Of a stretch of DNA of 64,000 bases, positions 1 to 8,996 are shown piece by piece. The notes under the pieces were generated by a model. It searched no databases, was not told where the DNA came from, and saw only the letters and a list, made by a program, of their open reading frames with translations. Numbering within the stretch: the stretch's first letter is position 1; the number at the start of each line of letters is the position of its first letter. The DNA lies in NCBI RefSeq assembly GCF_030816115.1, contig NZ_JAUSXQ010000001.1:2666001-2730000 (forward strand), given 5' to 3'. The stretch comes from Chryseobacterium sp. W4I1 (GTDB lineage Bacteria; Bacteroidota; Bacteroidia; Flavobacteriales; Weeksellaceae). The position numbers and the translations under genes were made by a program.

Positions 1-1055
1 GCAATAGCTCCCGACTTTTTAGGAACGATCACATAGTTGGCCAGAATTTCACCTTTCATTCCTGTACTTCCGGGAACTACTTTAGAGGTAATTTTTGGCG
101 TAAAGACTTCATAATCCGGAGAAGAAATGATCTTCGGAAGATGCATATCAGGAAGGTTCCCTTCTCCCGAAACTTTTACAATAACATGGATAGGTTTTTC
201 AACCTCAATTTTATCTTTTGAAGGGTTATAAACATTCACGTTAAAGTTCCCGACTGCATTTTTAAAACAATCAGGTGAACCTTCGGGAAGTTTTTTTACA
301 TTGAGCTTGACCTTGTTGGAAACAATTTTATTTTTATTGGCATATGAAGTTACAGAAGCAGATACTGCCGGAACTTCCACATAGCCTGCTTCATTCGGAA
401 ATACCATAAACACAGCTACAACCTGTGAGGCCATATTACCGGCACCTGAAGGATCAATTTCTGATTTGCTGAAGCTTATAGGGTGTACATTGAGATTATC
501 CTGCTGCGGAAGACGGACATCTTTCACTTTTCTGAAGTTGTCCATATTTTTAGAATATACCTTTAAAACAGCAAATGTAGCCTGATCCTGATATACATCC
601 CGGTCTTCGATCTCCATATTCATATACATCTCGCTGGCCATGTTGCCGGCAAGAGATTTCCTATCAATAATTTCTTTTATATTAACATCGAAAGGCTCGG
701 TTTTATAAATCTTATTATTAACGGTTACTAAGACAGAACCAATCTTGATTTTTCCCTTTTTTTTAGGCTCAAGTGCAATTCTGGATACTTTTTGTGTAAC
801 AAGGGTATTCGTTGCCGGATCAATCAGCGTATTGGTTACGGATCCGCTTCCGATAATATTGAATTTTGAAAGGTCGGGAAGCTGAAAACGCGTTTGAGGC
901 TCCAGGTCGATTCCATTAAGCTCCAGAACGATGGTAAGGTTTACAACATCCTTTCCGTTGTATTCTGCTTTATCAGATTCCATGAACAGGTTAACCTGTC
1001 CGTAAGAGATTACAGATGAAATAAGGAATAATATGTAAAACAGTTTTTTCTGCAT
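1..1055 (-). CDS. batD: BatD, N-terminal part (cut by window edge)
   Basis: About 351 residues from an ATG at 1053-1055 run open to the window edge, so the C-terminus lies outside. The protein starts with a Sec-type signal peptide (MQKKLFYILFLISS..., ending near GQ), followed by long beta-rich extracytoplasmic repeats typical of the BatD oxygen-tolerance family. Its start overlaps the batC stop by one base (TGATG), which suggests translational coupling. It is the last visible gene of the Bat operon. BatD proteins are membrane-anchored periplasmic partners of the VWA proteins BatA/BatB; their biochemical role is not settled. The name is well supported by order and fold; the function is inferred from the family. 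Confidence 0.88.
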   Translation of the reverse strand, partial: MQKKLFYILFLISSVISYGQVNLFMESDKAEYNGKDVVNLTIVLELNGIDLEPQTRFQLPDLSKFNIIGSGSVTNTLIDPATNTLVTQKVSRIALEPKKKGKIKIGSVLVTVNNKIYKTEPFDVNIKEIIDRKSLAGNMASEMYMNMEIEDRDVYQDQATFAVLKVYSKNMDNFRKVKDVRLPQQDNLNVHPISFSKSEIDPSGAGNMASQVVAVFMVFPNEAGYVEVPAVSASVTSYANKNKIVSNKVKLNVKKLPEGSPDCFKNAVGNFNVNVYNPSKDKIEVEKPIHVIVKVSGEGNLPDMHLPKIISSPDYEVFTPKITSKVVPGSTGMKGEILANYVIVPKKSGAI

Positions 1056-1804
1056 CACCAATCTTTTTCGTTGCTCTGTGGCGTCGAATAAGAGTTCTTG
1101 TTTAAGATTCTTCTGGCGGTTTCTTTTTCTTTTTCGTTGACTTTATCTAGTATGGCGTTTTCAAGATTTTTAGGCATTTTTCCTTCTCCTTCATTCTGGT
1201 CTTGCTTAGGTGAATTCCCCTCGTTGCTTTTTCCTTTCTCCTGCTGGCCGCTACCCTGATCCTGTTTTTGATCTTTCTTGTCGCCTTTCTGATCATCACC
1301 TTTATTCTGATCATTACCACCGCCACCGCCTTTTCCTGAGTTATTCTTTTCGTTTTTCTGCTGTTTTTCTTTTTCTTTCAGCTTGGCAATTTCATAGTTC
1401 TTTCTGGTTGCTTCACTATAAGGGTTCTGTTTCAAAGCCTGCTTATAATAATCAGCCGCTTTTTCCGGCTGGTTCATCTGCATATAAGTATTTCCAAGAT
1501 TATGAAGAGCTGCCATTTTATCCGGAATGGTTTGCGAAAGCCTCTGTGCTTTGTCGAACTCCGCCTGAGCCTCCTCATATTTTTTGCTCTTATACAGTGC
1601 ATTTCCCAGGTTGTAATGAGCCGTAAAATCTTTTTCATTGGTTTTCACAGCCTCCATATATTTAGAGGATGCCCCATCGTAGTCTTTACCGTTAAATTTC
1701 TGATTGCCTTCGTACACTAAAGTACGATAGTTTTCCTGCCCAAACATGACATTTGAGAAGGTGAAAGCAATAAGAAACGATAAAAAAATGATTTTAGTAT
1801 TCAT
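1055..1804 (-). CDS. batC: BatC, TPR-repeat protein
   Basis: This 249-residue protein has a signal peptide (residues 1-22, ending VMFGQ), three to four tetratricopeptide repeats at about residues 25-135 (for example HYNLGNALYKSKKYEEA and LHNLGNTYMQMNQPEKA), and a low-complexity Lys/Gln/Gly/Asp-rich tail from about 143 to 205. The ATG at 1804 is preferred over an in-frame TTG at 1813 because the signal peptide begins there. It follows batB after a 102-base gap and overlaps batD by one base. BatC is thought to scaffold the BatA/BatB/BatD complex in the periplasm; that role is inferred from the family. Confidence 0.9.
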   Translation of the reverse strand: MNTKIIFLSFLIAFTFSNVMFGQENYRTLVYEGNQKFNGKDYDGASSKYMEAVKTNEKDFTAHYNLGNALYKSKKYEEAQAEFDKAQRLSQTIPDKMAALHNLGNTYMQMNQPEKAADYYKQALKQNPYSEATRKNYEIAKLKEKEKQQKNEKNNSGKGGGGGNDQNKGDDQKGDKKDQKQDQGSGQQEKGKSNEGNSPKQDQNEGEGKMPKNLENAILDKVNEKEKETARRILNKNSYSTPQSNEKDW

Positions 1805-1906
1805 TACTTGCAAAATTATTCCTTTATATGTTAATAAACAGACTTCTATTTGTTAAAGTTCGGTTAAAGTATTGATTTAAAATCTTGATAAACAAAGCAT
1901 AAAAAC

Positions 1907-2914
1907 CTATACATTGAGATCTTTTTTCGGGTTCAATATATAGATTAAAAAGAAGAAGAAAATAGAGACTATCAGAAAATACTGATAATAGTGGTTGGCA
2001 TTCTGAGATTTCACTAAGGTCTGTGCAGATGATGATTTTTTATTCAAAGCATCCACAATCTTATTGGGAGCTTCATTGATGTTATTACCGTCAATATAAT
2101 CTCCTCCTGTAGACTCTGCCATCTTTTTAAGAGCCTCCGTCTGTCTTTTGGAGATCACCGTTCCGCCTTCCATATCTGTTTTGTAGCCCATCAGCTGTCC
2201 GTATACATATTCCGGCACTGGTGCACCTTCTTCTGTCCCTATTCCTACCGATGTGATGGAGATTCCTTCTTTATTAGCCAGCCTGATCGCAGCATTGTCA
2301 TTTCCCTCATTATCTTCACCGTCACTTAGCAGGATAACTTTTCTTGAGCCTTTGCTTACATTTTTAAATTTTTCTGCTGCTACCTGCATTCCTTTCAGAA
2401 AATCTGTACCTTGGATTTTCATAGAACTTGTTTCCACAGCACTTATATAGGTTTCAGCAGAACCGTAATCTGTAGTAAGCGGCATGATAGAAATGGCTTC
2501 TCCAGCAAAGATTACAATTCCTATCTTATCGTTTTTCATCTTCTGCATCGTACCCACCATCAGGTTCTTTGCCTCTACAAGACGGCTTGGATCAATATCT
2601 TCTGCATTCATAGAGTTGGAAACATCCAGCATAAAGATCACATTATTGAGCCTCTGATTGGTTTTCACTTCTTCCGAACCGTTCAGCAGGTCTATAATAG
2701 AGAATATCAGGAAAAGTGTTCCCAAAAGATATAAAGCGGGAAAAAATTTTGTAAATCCCGATCTGCTTTCAAATAATTGATCATGAAACCGGCTCTCTGC
2801 AAAGATGTCCCTTTTTTTCTTTTTCCATTTCAAAAAACGGATTAGAAAGAAGGCCAGCAACGGCAGGAGCAGCAGCAAAAGTAAAAACCAGTAATTTCCT
2901 AAGGACCAATTCAT
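1907..2914 (-). CDS. batB: BatB, VWA-domain membrane protein
   Basis: This 335-residue protein has two N-terminal membrane segments (about residues 8-28 and 56-76), a von Willebrand factor A domain (about 90-290) and a C-terminal membrane segment (about 312-330). The metal-binding MIDAS motif DVSNS is at residues 97-101, with LLSDGEDNEGND further on. Its ATG overlaps the batA stop (TGATG). BatB forms a membrane pair with BatA; in Bacteroides fragilis the locus was linked to aerotolerance, and in related systems VWA proteins work with MoxR ATPases. The family assignment is firm, the client process unknown. Confidence 0.92.
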   Translation of the reverse strand: MNWSLGNYWFLLLLLLLPLLAFFLIRFLKWKKKKRDIFAESRFHDQLFESRSGFTKFFPALYLLGTLFLIFSIIDLLNGSEEVKTNQRLNNVIFMLDVSNSMNAEDIDPSRLVEAKNLMVGTMQKMKNDKIGIVIFAGEAISIMPLTTDYGSAETYISAVETSSMKIQGTDFLKGMQVAAEKFKNVSKGSRKVILLSDGEDNEGNDNAAIRLANKEGISITSVGIGTEEGAPVPEYVYGQLMGYKTDMEGGTVISKRQTEALKKMAESTGGDYIDGNNINEAPNKIVDALNKKSSSAQTLVKSQNANHYYQYFLIVSIFFFFLIYILNPKKDLNV

Positions 2915-3906
2915 CAGCTTAAAAATTTATATAATACCCATCGCAGCAACGCATCAAAGAACAGCATTCCCAGTGCGATCCAAAGGAAGATTTTAAAATA
3001 CTCATCATAGTTGTACAGCTTGGAGACCTTAATATCAGTTTTTTCCAGCTGATTGATCTCGTCATAAACTTCCTCCAGGCTGCTATTGGAAGTCGCTCTG
3101 AAATATTTTCCGCCTGTAGCCTGCGCTACATCTCTCAATGTATTTTCATCAATCGTCACTTCAGTTTCCGTAAAGATCAGATCCCCGAAAATATCCTGTG
3201 CTGTAGGCATTCGGGCAAAACCGTTGGTTCCTATCCCAATGGAATATACTTTTATATTATTATTCTTGGCCAGTTCTGCAGCAAGTTGTGGCGGTATTGC
3301 ATTCTGAATATTGCTCACCCCGTCTGTCATCAGGATCACAACCTTGCTCTTAGCCTTGCTTTTAATCAGGTGGTTAACGGCCACAGAAAGTCCTTCTCCA
3401 ATAGCTGTTCCCGGTTCAAGGCCTGCAGAATTCAGATTTTTTATTTCGTCAATAACAACCTGATGATCCGAGGTCACCGGAACTTTGGTAAACGCTTCTG
3501 CAGCATAAGCCACAACACCTATCCTGTCATTCGGGCGCTTCTGAACAAATTTTATGGCAATATCTTTTAATGCCGTAATACGGTCCGGGGTAAGGTCTTT
3601 CGCAAGCATACTCAGGGAAACATCTATTGAAAGCATAATGTCTACTCCTTTTGTATCATCCTTGTCCTGTGAGATTGTAAAAGATCTCGGTCTGGCCATG
3701 GCAATGATCAAAGCAGAAAGGATGATATATTTGGAAATTTTCAAGAAAAAGAGAACCGTACGAATCTTTCCGCTGTCTTCCATATTCTGAACAGTGGGAA
3801 CTTTGATACCTTTTATCTTCTTTCTTCCTGCATCTTTAATAAAAAGTGGGATAAACAGCAGGAAAAGCAGCAGGAACCACGGACTGTAAAATTCAAAATC
3901 AAACAT
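2914..3906 (-). CDS. batA: BatA, VWA-domain membrane protein
   Basis: This 330-residue VWA protein has membrane segments at about residues 8-24 and 54-72, MIDAS motif DVSLS at residues 95-99, a second metal-site loop MTDGVSN, and a C-terminal membrane helix (about 308-326). It overlaps the preceding BatD-like gene by 8 bases and batB by one base, so five Bat genes are tightly coupled. It probably pairs with BatB at the inner membrane under control of the MoxR ATPase upstream. Family identity is clear; the cellular target is unknown. Confidence 0.92.
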   Translation of the reverse strand: MFDFEFYSPWFLLLFLLFIPLFIKDAGRKKIKGIKVPTVQNMEDSGKIRTVLFFLKISKYIILSALIIAMARPRSFTISQDKDDTKGVDIMLSIDVSLSMLAKDLTPDRITALKDIAIKFVQKRPNDRIGVVAYAAEAFTKVPVTSDHQVVIDEIKNLNSAGLEPGTAIGEGLSVAVNHLIKSKAKSKVVILMTDGVSNIQNAIPPQLAAELAKNNNIKVYSIGIGTNGFARMPTAQDIFGDLIFTETEVTIDENTLRDVAQATGGKYFRATSNSSLEEVYDEINQLEKTDIKVSKLYNYDEYFKIFLWIALGMLFFDALLRWVLYKFLS

Positions 3907-4801
3907 CCTTTCTTAAGTTTTCAAATTCTAAGTCTTTTGATGATCTCTTCACAAAATCCCGGATATCTGCAAAATCTTTTTCCATAGTGGTCTGATCCGG
4001 GAAGGTCTTGGCAAATTTCACCAGATCTCCTCTTAAGAATACATCTTCCACTGTCTTTTCATTTTCCTGGGAAATCGTATTGTTCTTTTTCATAACGTCA
4101 ATAAGATCGTCAGTAAGAAGAACATCGGCCGGAAGATGATATTGTTTGGCAATAAAATTTCTCGATATATCTATTAACTCAACATAAAAGGAACGGAAAT
4201 CTCCACCTTCGATGTATTTTTTCTTTTTTAATGAATCCAGCTCTTTTAAAGTCTGGTTGGTAGCAACCACAGGTGAACTTTTAGATTTCCTGCCCCATTT
4301 GACAAACATAATCACTGCAATAATCAGGGCAATCACTGCCAGAGCGGCAAGAATATAGAATTTATAAAGCTCCCAATAATCTTTGGTTTCAAGCTTTACT
4401 TCTTTATTATTCATGATGTCATTGATCTGGTCTGTCTTTTGAGCGGTATTGATCACATCAATTTCGTAAGGAATTGTTTTTAAAATCTTACCTCCTACGT
4501 TAAATTCCAGTTCAGGGATCGTAAATTTCCCCTCGTCGTAAACTGAAAATTCAATTTTTCTTTCGTAAGAATTCTGGTTTTGTCCGATGCTATCCTTGAT
4601 TTCTTCAAAATGAAAAGGAAGCAGCTCATTTTTAGGGGCAGCCACTACCTGCATTTCATGAATATTGTCAATTTTAATAACAAGCTTGTTGACTTCCCCT
4701 AAAGCAAGGGTTTTCTTTGCAAGGTTGGAGGACAATATCTGTGAAAAAGCGTTTGCACAGATGAGAAAAGACAGTATGAATAATATTTTTTTCAATTTCA
4801 A
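3899..4801 (-). CDS. BatD-like membrane protein of the Bat operon
   Basis: This 300-residue protein has a signal peptide (about residues 1-20, ending NAFSQ), a periplasmic beta-rich domain of about 120 residues resembling the repeated unit of BatD, one membrane helix (about 149-168, YILAALAVIALIIAVIMFV) and a cytoplasmic helical tail. It lies between the DUF58 and batA genes and overlaps batA by 8 bases. The layout suggests a bridge between periplasmic Bat components and the cytoplasmic MoxR/DUF58 module. This is inference; such proteins are usually annotated as hypothetical or BatD-like. Confidence 0.78.
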   Translation of the reverse strand: MKLKKILFILSFLICANAFSQILSSNLAKKTLALGEVNKLVIKIDNIHEMQVVAAPKNELLPFHFEEIKDSIGQNQNSYERKIEFSVYDEGKFTIPELEFNVGGKILKTIPYEIDVINTAQKTDQINDIMNNKEVKLETKDYWELYKFYILAALAVIALIIAVIMFVKWGRKSKSSPVVATNQTLKELDSLKKKKYIEGGDFRSFYVELIDISRNFIAKQYHLPADVLLTDDLIDVMKKNNTISQENEKTVEDVFLRGDLVKFAKTFPDQTTMEKDFADIRDFVKRSSKDLEFENLRKDV

Positions 4802-4840
4802 ATAATAGGAGTTGAGGCCGGAGCCTGTTTTATTTTAAGT

Positions 4841-5704
4841 TTACTTTTTCTGGAAATAACTATACAGCAGTTTAGAGTAATCAGCACCGGTGTTGACATT
4901 CATAAAACTGGCCGAACTGGTCGCAAAATCTTCTTCCAGAGCCCGTACTTTTTGTTTCTGGGCTTCAGCAAAGGTATATCTCCATCTTGCGCTGGAAGTA
5001 TTGGCCCAGACTTCTTTCCCCGTTTCGGAATCATGCAGGAGCGCATAGCCCACATCAGGTATCTCATTATCTTTTTCGTCATAGATCCTCATTCCCAGCA
5101 ACTGATGCTTTTTTGAAGCTACACGCAGCATTTTAGAATCATAGGTATCTTCAAAATCTGAGAACAGGAATACAAGAGATTTTCTTTTGAAAATTCCCAT
5201 CATGTATTCCATTGCCTTATCGATCTTCGATACGGCCGGGATATAATCTGCCGTCAGAATATTACTGATAATGGAGAGAATATGTTTTCTACCTTTCTGA
5301 GGCGGAATTACTTTATATACTTTATCAGCAAAGAGAATCAATCCTACTTTATCATTGTTTCCCGCTGCCGAAAATCCGAGACTCGCAGCGATTTCTGCCA
5401 CATATTCTCTTTTCAGCTGGCCTTTAGTTCCATAATCCATAGAAGCGGAAATATCTACCAAAATCATCATGGTCAATTCTCTTTCTTCCTCCATTACTTT
5501 CACGAACGGTTCACGGAATCTGGCCGTTTTATTCCAGTCGATTCTGCGGATTTCATCCCCAAACTGATACGGACGGACCTCAGAAAAAGTCATCCCCTGT
5601 CCTTTAAAAGCACTGTGATACTGTCCCATAAGCGAAGCTTCCGTCTTCTTTCTGGTACGGATCTCTATCTGCTTTACTTTTTTTACAATATCTTTTATTT
5701 CCAT
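4841..5704 (-). CDS. DUF58 domain protein (VWA-like)
   Basis: This 287-residue soluble protein carries the DUF58 signature (RPYQFGD...R.IDW..TAR, residues 44-62) followed by a VWA-like fold with an intact MIDAS motif DISAS at 84-88. No signal peptide or membrane segment is visible, so it should be cytoplasmic or peripheral. DUF58 genes nearly always accompany MoxR ATPases, as here. It is the cytoplasmic VWA member of this operon; its partner is probably the MoxR ring. The gap to the next gene downstream is 39 bases. Confidence 0.9.
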   Translation of the reverse strand: MEIKDIVKKVKQIEIRTRKKTEASLMGQYHSAFKGQGMTFSEVRPYQFGDEIRRIDWNKTARFREPFVKVMEEERELTMMILVDISASMDYGTKGQLKREYVAEIAASLGFSAAGNNDKVGLILFADKVYKVIPPQKGRKHILSIISNILTADYIPAVSKIDKAMEYMMGIFKRKSLVFLFSDFEDTYDSKMLRVASKKHQLLGMRIYDEKDNEIPDVGYALLHDSETGKEVWANTSSARWRYTFAEAQKQKVRALEEDFATSSASFMNVNTGADYSKLLYSYFQKK

Positions 5705-5795
5705 AGGTTTGCTGCGGGTTTGCTGATTTTTGGTTTAAGATTTGGGTTGCGAGGTTAGTGCCACGTTTCCATCTTCCATCTTCTAGCCCCTTCTT

Positions 5796-6254
5796 TTAAT
5801 CCTTCAATTCAATTGAAACATTCAGCCATTCATTGTCAAATTTGGGACTGTATTTCTTATAAAAATTAATGGCGGGTTCATTCCAGTTCAATACCTGAAA
5901 AACCATTCCACTGTACTGATTGGATTTTCCATGCTCCAAAGTGGCTTCAAACAAAAGTTTCCCGATCTGCTTTCCTCTCATTTTTTCTGTCACTACCAGA
6001 TCTTCAAGATACAGCCTTCTTCCCTTCCAGGTTGAAAATCTGTCATAATATAGGGAAATTCCAACGATTTCACCGTTTAGTTCAGCAACAAAAGCTCCCC
6101 AAACCGGAGATTTACCGAAGCCGTCTTCGGTAAATTCATTCAAAGTTAAAGTCACTTCATGAAGTGCTTTTTCATATTCTGCAAGTTCCCTGATCAGCTC
6201 CAGCATGGGAGCACAATCTTCCTGAACTGCTCTTCTGATAATCACTTCACTCAT
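5796..6254 (-). CDS. GNAT N-acetyltransferase, SSAT-like
   Basis: This 152-residue GNAT protein has the acetyl-CoA loop RGKQIGK at residues 93-99 after the usual beta strand LYLEDLVVTE, and ends with the conserved NEPAINFYKKY segment. Overall it resembles spermidine/spermine or diamine acetyltransferases. Its ATG overlaps the moxR stop (TAATG), placing it inside the Bat operon between moxR and DUF58. The substrate cannot be read from the sequence: a polyamine or a thialysine-like amine is possible. The coupling to moxR may be chance or may reflect shared stress regulation. Confidence 0.88.
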   Translation of the reverse strand: MSEVIIRRAVQEDCAPMLELIRELAEYEKALHEVTLTLNEFTEDGFGKSPVWGAFVAELNGEIVGISLYYDRFSTWKGRRLYLEDLVVTEKMRGKQIGKLLFEATLEHGKSNQYSGMVFQVLNWNEPAINFYKKYSPKFDNEWLNVSIELKD

Positions 6255-7258
6255 TATGGCGCCTGAATTTTTGCCAAGATCCTATTGATGATCTCTTCAG
6301 ATGAAATTTCTTCTGCCTCAGCCTCGAAAGTAAGACCAATCCTATGTCTTAATACATCCTGCGCCAATGCTTTTACATCTTCAGGGATGACAAAAGCTCT
6401 TCCCTTCAGGAATGCATAGGTTCTGGAAGCGATAGCCAGGTTGATTGATGCTCTTGGAGAAGCTCCAAAACCGATGTAGTTTTTAAGCTCAGCAAGACCA
6501 TAGTTTTCAGGGTAACGGGTTGCAAAAACCATATCCAGAATATATTTTTCGATCTTTTCGTCCAGATAAATCTGGTTGATCAGTTCTTTAGCATCTACAA
6601 TATCCTGCAATGTAATCACAGGTTTGATGACAGGTTGGTGAGAGGTGGAAACCATTCTCATTACCGTTCTTTCGTCTTCAAAGTTGGGGTAATCAATCTT
6701 ACATTTCAGCATAAAACGGTCGCTTTGGGCTTCCGGCAGCAGATAAGTTCCTTCCTGATCGATTGGGTTTTGGGTAGCCAGTACCAAAAATGGTTTTGGA
6801 AGCTTCATGGTTTCGTCACCGATGGTCACCTGCTTTTCCTGCATTACTTCAAGTAGTGCCGACTGTACTTTTGCAGGAGCACGGTTGATCTCATCTGCCA
6901 ACACAAAATTCGCAAAAACGGGACCTTTTTTTATAGAAAAATCGTTATCCTTGATATTGAAGATCATAGTCCCCACAACATCTGCAGGAAGTAAATCCGG
7001 TGTAAACTGTATTCTGGAGAACTGACCATGAACAGCTTCTGCCAGGGTTTTAATCGCCAAAGTTTTAGCCAATCCCGGTACCCCTTCAAGAAGAACGTGT
7101 CCGTTTCCTAAAAGTCCTACCAAAAGGCGGTCTATCATGTATTCCTGTCCAATAATCACTTTATTGACTTCCTGTCTCAGAAGGGAAAATAAGTAGTTTT
7201 TCTCTTTTACTTTTTCCGTCAACTGGCGGATATCTTCGGCTTGATATATCTCTGACAT
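6254..7258 (-). CDS. moxR: MoxR family AAA+ ATPase
   Basis: This 334-residue AAA+ ATPase has Walker A GVPGLAKT at residues 59-66, Walker B LADEINR at 120-126, and the sensor-type segment ATQNPIDQEGTYLLPEAQ typical of MoxR. It is the first gene of the Bat operon; downstream genes encode three MIDAS-containing proteins, the usual MoxR partners. MoxR proteins act as chaperone-like ATPases that remodel VWA-protein complexes. No exact TAnnTTTG box was found in the 306 bases upstream. Confidence 0.93.
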   Translation of the reverse strand: MSEIYQAEDIRQLTEKVKEKNYLFSLLRQEVNKVIIGQEYMIDRLLVGLLGNGHVLLEGVPGLAKTLAIKTLAEAVHGQFSRIQFTPDLLPADVVGTMIFNIKDNDFSIKKGPVFANFVLADEINRAPAKVQSALLEVMQEKQVTIGDETMKLPKPFLVLATQNPIDQEGTYLLPEAQSDRFMLKCKIDYPNFEDERTVMRMVSTSHQPVIKPVITLQDIVDAKELINQIYLDEKIEKYILDMVFATRYPENYGLAELKNYIGFGASPRASINLAIASRTYAFLKGRAFVIPEDVKALAQDVLRHRIGLTFEAEAEEISSEEIINRILAKIQAP

Positions 7259-7386
7259 AGCTTTAATTAAAAATAAGTGGTAAATTTCTGATAAATACTG
7301 GCATTAATCAACATAATGAATGCCATTTTTGAGTTAAAGTTTGTTAAATATTCCGGGATTAATAAAGCAACCAGACGAATACAAGA

Positions 7387-7427
7387 TAACTTTCACTGTA
7401 CAAAATCAATTCATACAGTGAAAGTTA
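7387..7427. repeat. 14-bp perfect inverted repeat, stem-loop
   Basis: TAACTTTCACTGTA (7387-7400) is repeated as its exact reverse complement at 7414-7427 around a 13-base loop. No T-run follows on either strand, so it is not a classic terminator. It lies downstream of the minus-strand gene ending at 7565 and upstream of moxR; it could end one transcript, stabilise RNA, or bind a protein. Confidence 0.8.
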
Positions 7428-7473
7428 CGGTAATATTTTCTTATAAAAAAGGATGTTAAATGGGACGTTTTAG

Positions 7474-7558
7474 GTGAATAGTCAATATTGCTACGCAAGT
7501 CAATAGTGAGTTAGTTCACCAGTAGTAAAATTCACTATTCACAATTGACCTTTCACAA
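7474..7558. repeat. dispersed GTGAATRGT intergenic repeat, copy 1
   Basis: Inward-facing arms GTGAATAGT (7474-7482) and ACTATTCAC (7534-7542) flank a centre with CTACGCAAGT. Related degenerate copies lie near 38332, 40869 and 49183 in this window, always between genes. Confidence 0.65.
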
Positions 7559-7564
7559 TAGCTA

Positions 7565-8860
7565 TTAAAGCTTTGTTATTGTAATAGTAAAAGTATCTTC
7601 CGCAACATCTACAGTCTCTTCGTAAGATCCGATATTGATAAAATATTCAGTTCCGGCCACTGTTGGAATGGTCATCGTTTCTGCACCACCACCTCCTGCG
7701 CTGTCTGCTGTATTTACACAGGCAAGACTACTGCAAGTACCACTGTATATATCCATTTGAGGATCAAAAGTACTGCCGGTTGGCATCGTAATTTTAACGG
7801 TAAACTGACCGCCATCCCCTATGAATTTAAACCAGATTCCATCATTCATTGCATCTGGACATATGGTAATAAATCCGTTATTATTAGTAGCAGATACTGC
7901 ATCATTCTGAGTATATGTATAAGGAAATGCCGTTGCGGATAAAGCTCCTGAACACGCATCATTTACCGGAACCGGAGGTACAGTTTTAAAAGAAATATCT
8001 GCGCATCCTGAAGACTGAATATTACCGGAAACAGCTGTGACTTTCAGATAATAGGTAGTATTTGCATTGAGGGGAGCAGATGGAGTAAAATTAGTTGTGG
8101 TAACTACCTGATGATTAATAACATCCGTACTCCCTGCACTGGTTCCTAAAGAAACTTTATAGGAATCTGCGCCGGAGACAGCCAACCATTTAAAATTTGG
8201 TAACAAGGAAATAGATTGGGCATTATTTGCAGGATAGTTCATTAAAGGACATGCCGGAGTAGAGCTTGCCGTTAATCCTGAAATAGTGATCGCTGATTTA
8301 TAGTCAGCTCTTATTCCTCCCGGAGGTGCCACAGGATCTACGACTGCGCGGTCTCCTTTATAGTAAAGCGTGGAATTTGGCGTGTATGGATAAACATAAA
8401 AAACTTCATCAAAATTATTGATATCAATACTCTGCGAATTCTCTTTTGCAGCGACTACTAAATTATCAGTATTGTTATAGGCAAATGGAGTCGTAAGGCT
8501 AATCTCAACCCTGTTGTTGTTTTTCACCACTGTACCAGCATACACCTGAGTAAGCTGCGAAGCTGGAATCCAGTCTGTACCTGAAGTAAAGGCAGTTTTA
8601 GAAGTATGTCCAAGATAAACAGTCCAGTCTGAAGAATCATTAATGGTGGACGTAGGATCCAAATAAAAGGTAAGACCTGTAATATTGCCAGCCGAACTGG
8701 TATTTATTTCCTGTTTAGGATAAAGTTGCTGAACATATGAATATGAAAAAAAACTACTGATGGGTGCCGTTCCGACGTTTGTACTTCCTATGTTTAAATT
8801 GATCTGGGCATTAAGCATCAATACTGTCGTTAACAGGAATAAAAGTAAAAATTTCTTCAT
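7565..8860 (-). CDS. secreted protein with Fn3-like domain
   Basis: This 431-residue protein starts at the ATG at 8860, where a clear signal peptide begins (MKKFLLLFLLTTVLMLNAQ); an upstream extension to 8920 has no such feature. The N-terminal 190 or so residues form a beta-rich region often found in flavobacterial surface proteins. A fibronectin type III-like unit follows (SISLLPNFKWLAVSGADSYKV onwards), then a C-terminal region like the domain beginning NDACSGA. It lacks an obvious T9SS tail. It is divergent from the PNGase F-like gene. It may bind glycans or proteins at the surface, but the function is unknown. Confidence 0.8.
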   Translation of the reverse strand: MKKFLLLFLLTTVLMLNAQINLNIGSTNVGTAPISSFFSYSYVQQLYPKQEINTSSAGNITGLTFYLDPTSTINDSSDWTVYLGHTSKTAFTSGTDWIPASQLTQVYAGTVVKNNNRVEISLTTPFAYNNTDNLVVAAKENSQSIDINNFDEVFYVYPYTPNSTLYYKGDRAVVDPVAPPGGIRADYKSAITISGLTASSTPACPLMNYPANNAQSISLLPNFKWLAVSGADSYKVSLGTSAGSTDVINHQVVTTTNFTPSAPLNANTTYYLKVTAVSGNIQSSGCADISFKTVPPVPVNDACSGALSATAFPYTYTQNDAVSATNNNGFITICPDAMNDGIWFKFIGDGGQFTVKITMPTGSTFDPQMDIYSGTCSSLACVNTADSAGGGGAETMTIPTVAGTEYFINIGSYEETVDVAEDTFTITITKL

Positions 8861-8971
8861 ATTGATAAAAATTAATATTGAACATTGGGCTAAATTAATG
8901 ATAAAATTTTGATTTCTCAAACAAATGTGAATTTTATATACGAAATATTAATAATCTAAGGGAATAATTAA

Positions 8972-8979
8972 TATATTTG
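8972..8979 (+). promoter_or_regulatory. Bacteroidota -7 box (TATATTTG)
   Basis: TATATTTG matches TAnnTTTG exactly and ends 17 bases before the ATG at 8997, which would give a very short leader. No convincing -33 TTG is visible. It overlaps the GTG at 8979, which argues against that upstream start. Confidence 0.55.
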
Positions 8980-8996
8980 TGATAAATACAGCCCAT

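Larger units (their letters stand above)
7259..7564. other. intergenic region with inverted repeats, no gene
   Basis: No ORF is supported. The stretch holds a short inverted repeat (TGGCATT 7299-7305 / AATGCCA 7319-7325), a perfect 14-bp inverted repeat at 7387-7427, and a dispersed GTGAATAGT-type repeat from 7474 to 7558. The moxR promoter must lie here, but no clean consensus was found. Confidence 0.7.

Noticed and set aside
1210..1626. 138-codon plus-strand ORF
   Set aside because: It is a shadow of the low-complexity batC tail on the other strand.
5282..5758. 158-codon plus-strand ORF
   Set aside because: It lies antisense to the DUF58 gene and has no signal, family motif or promoter.
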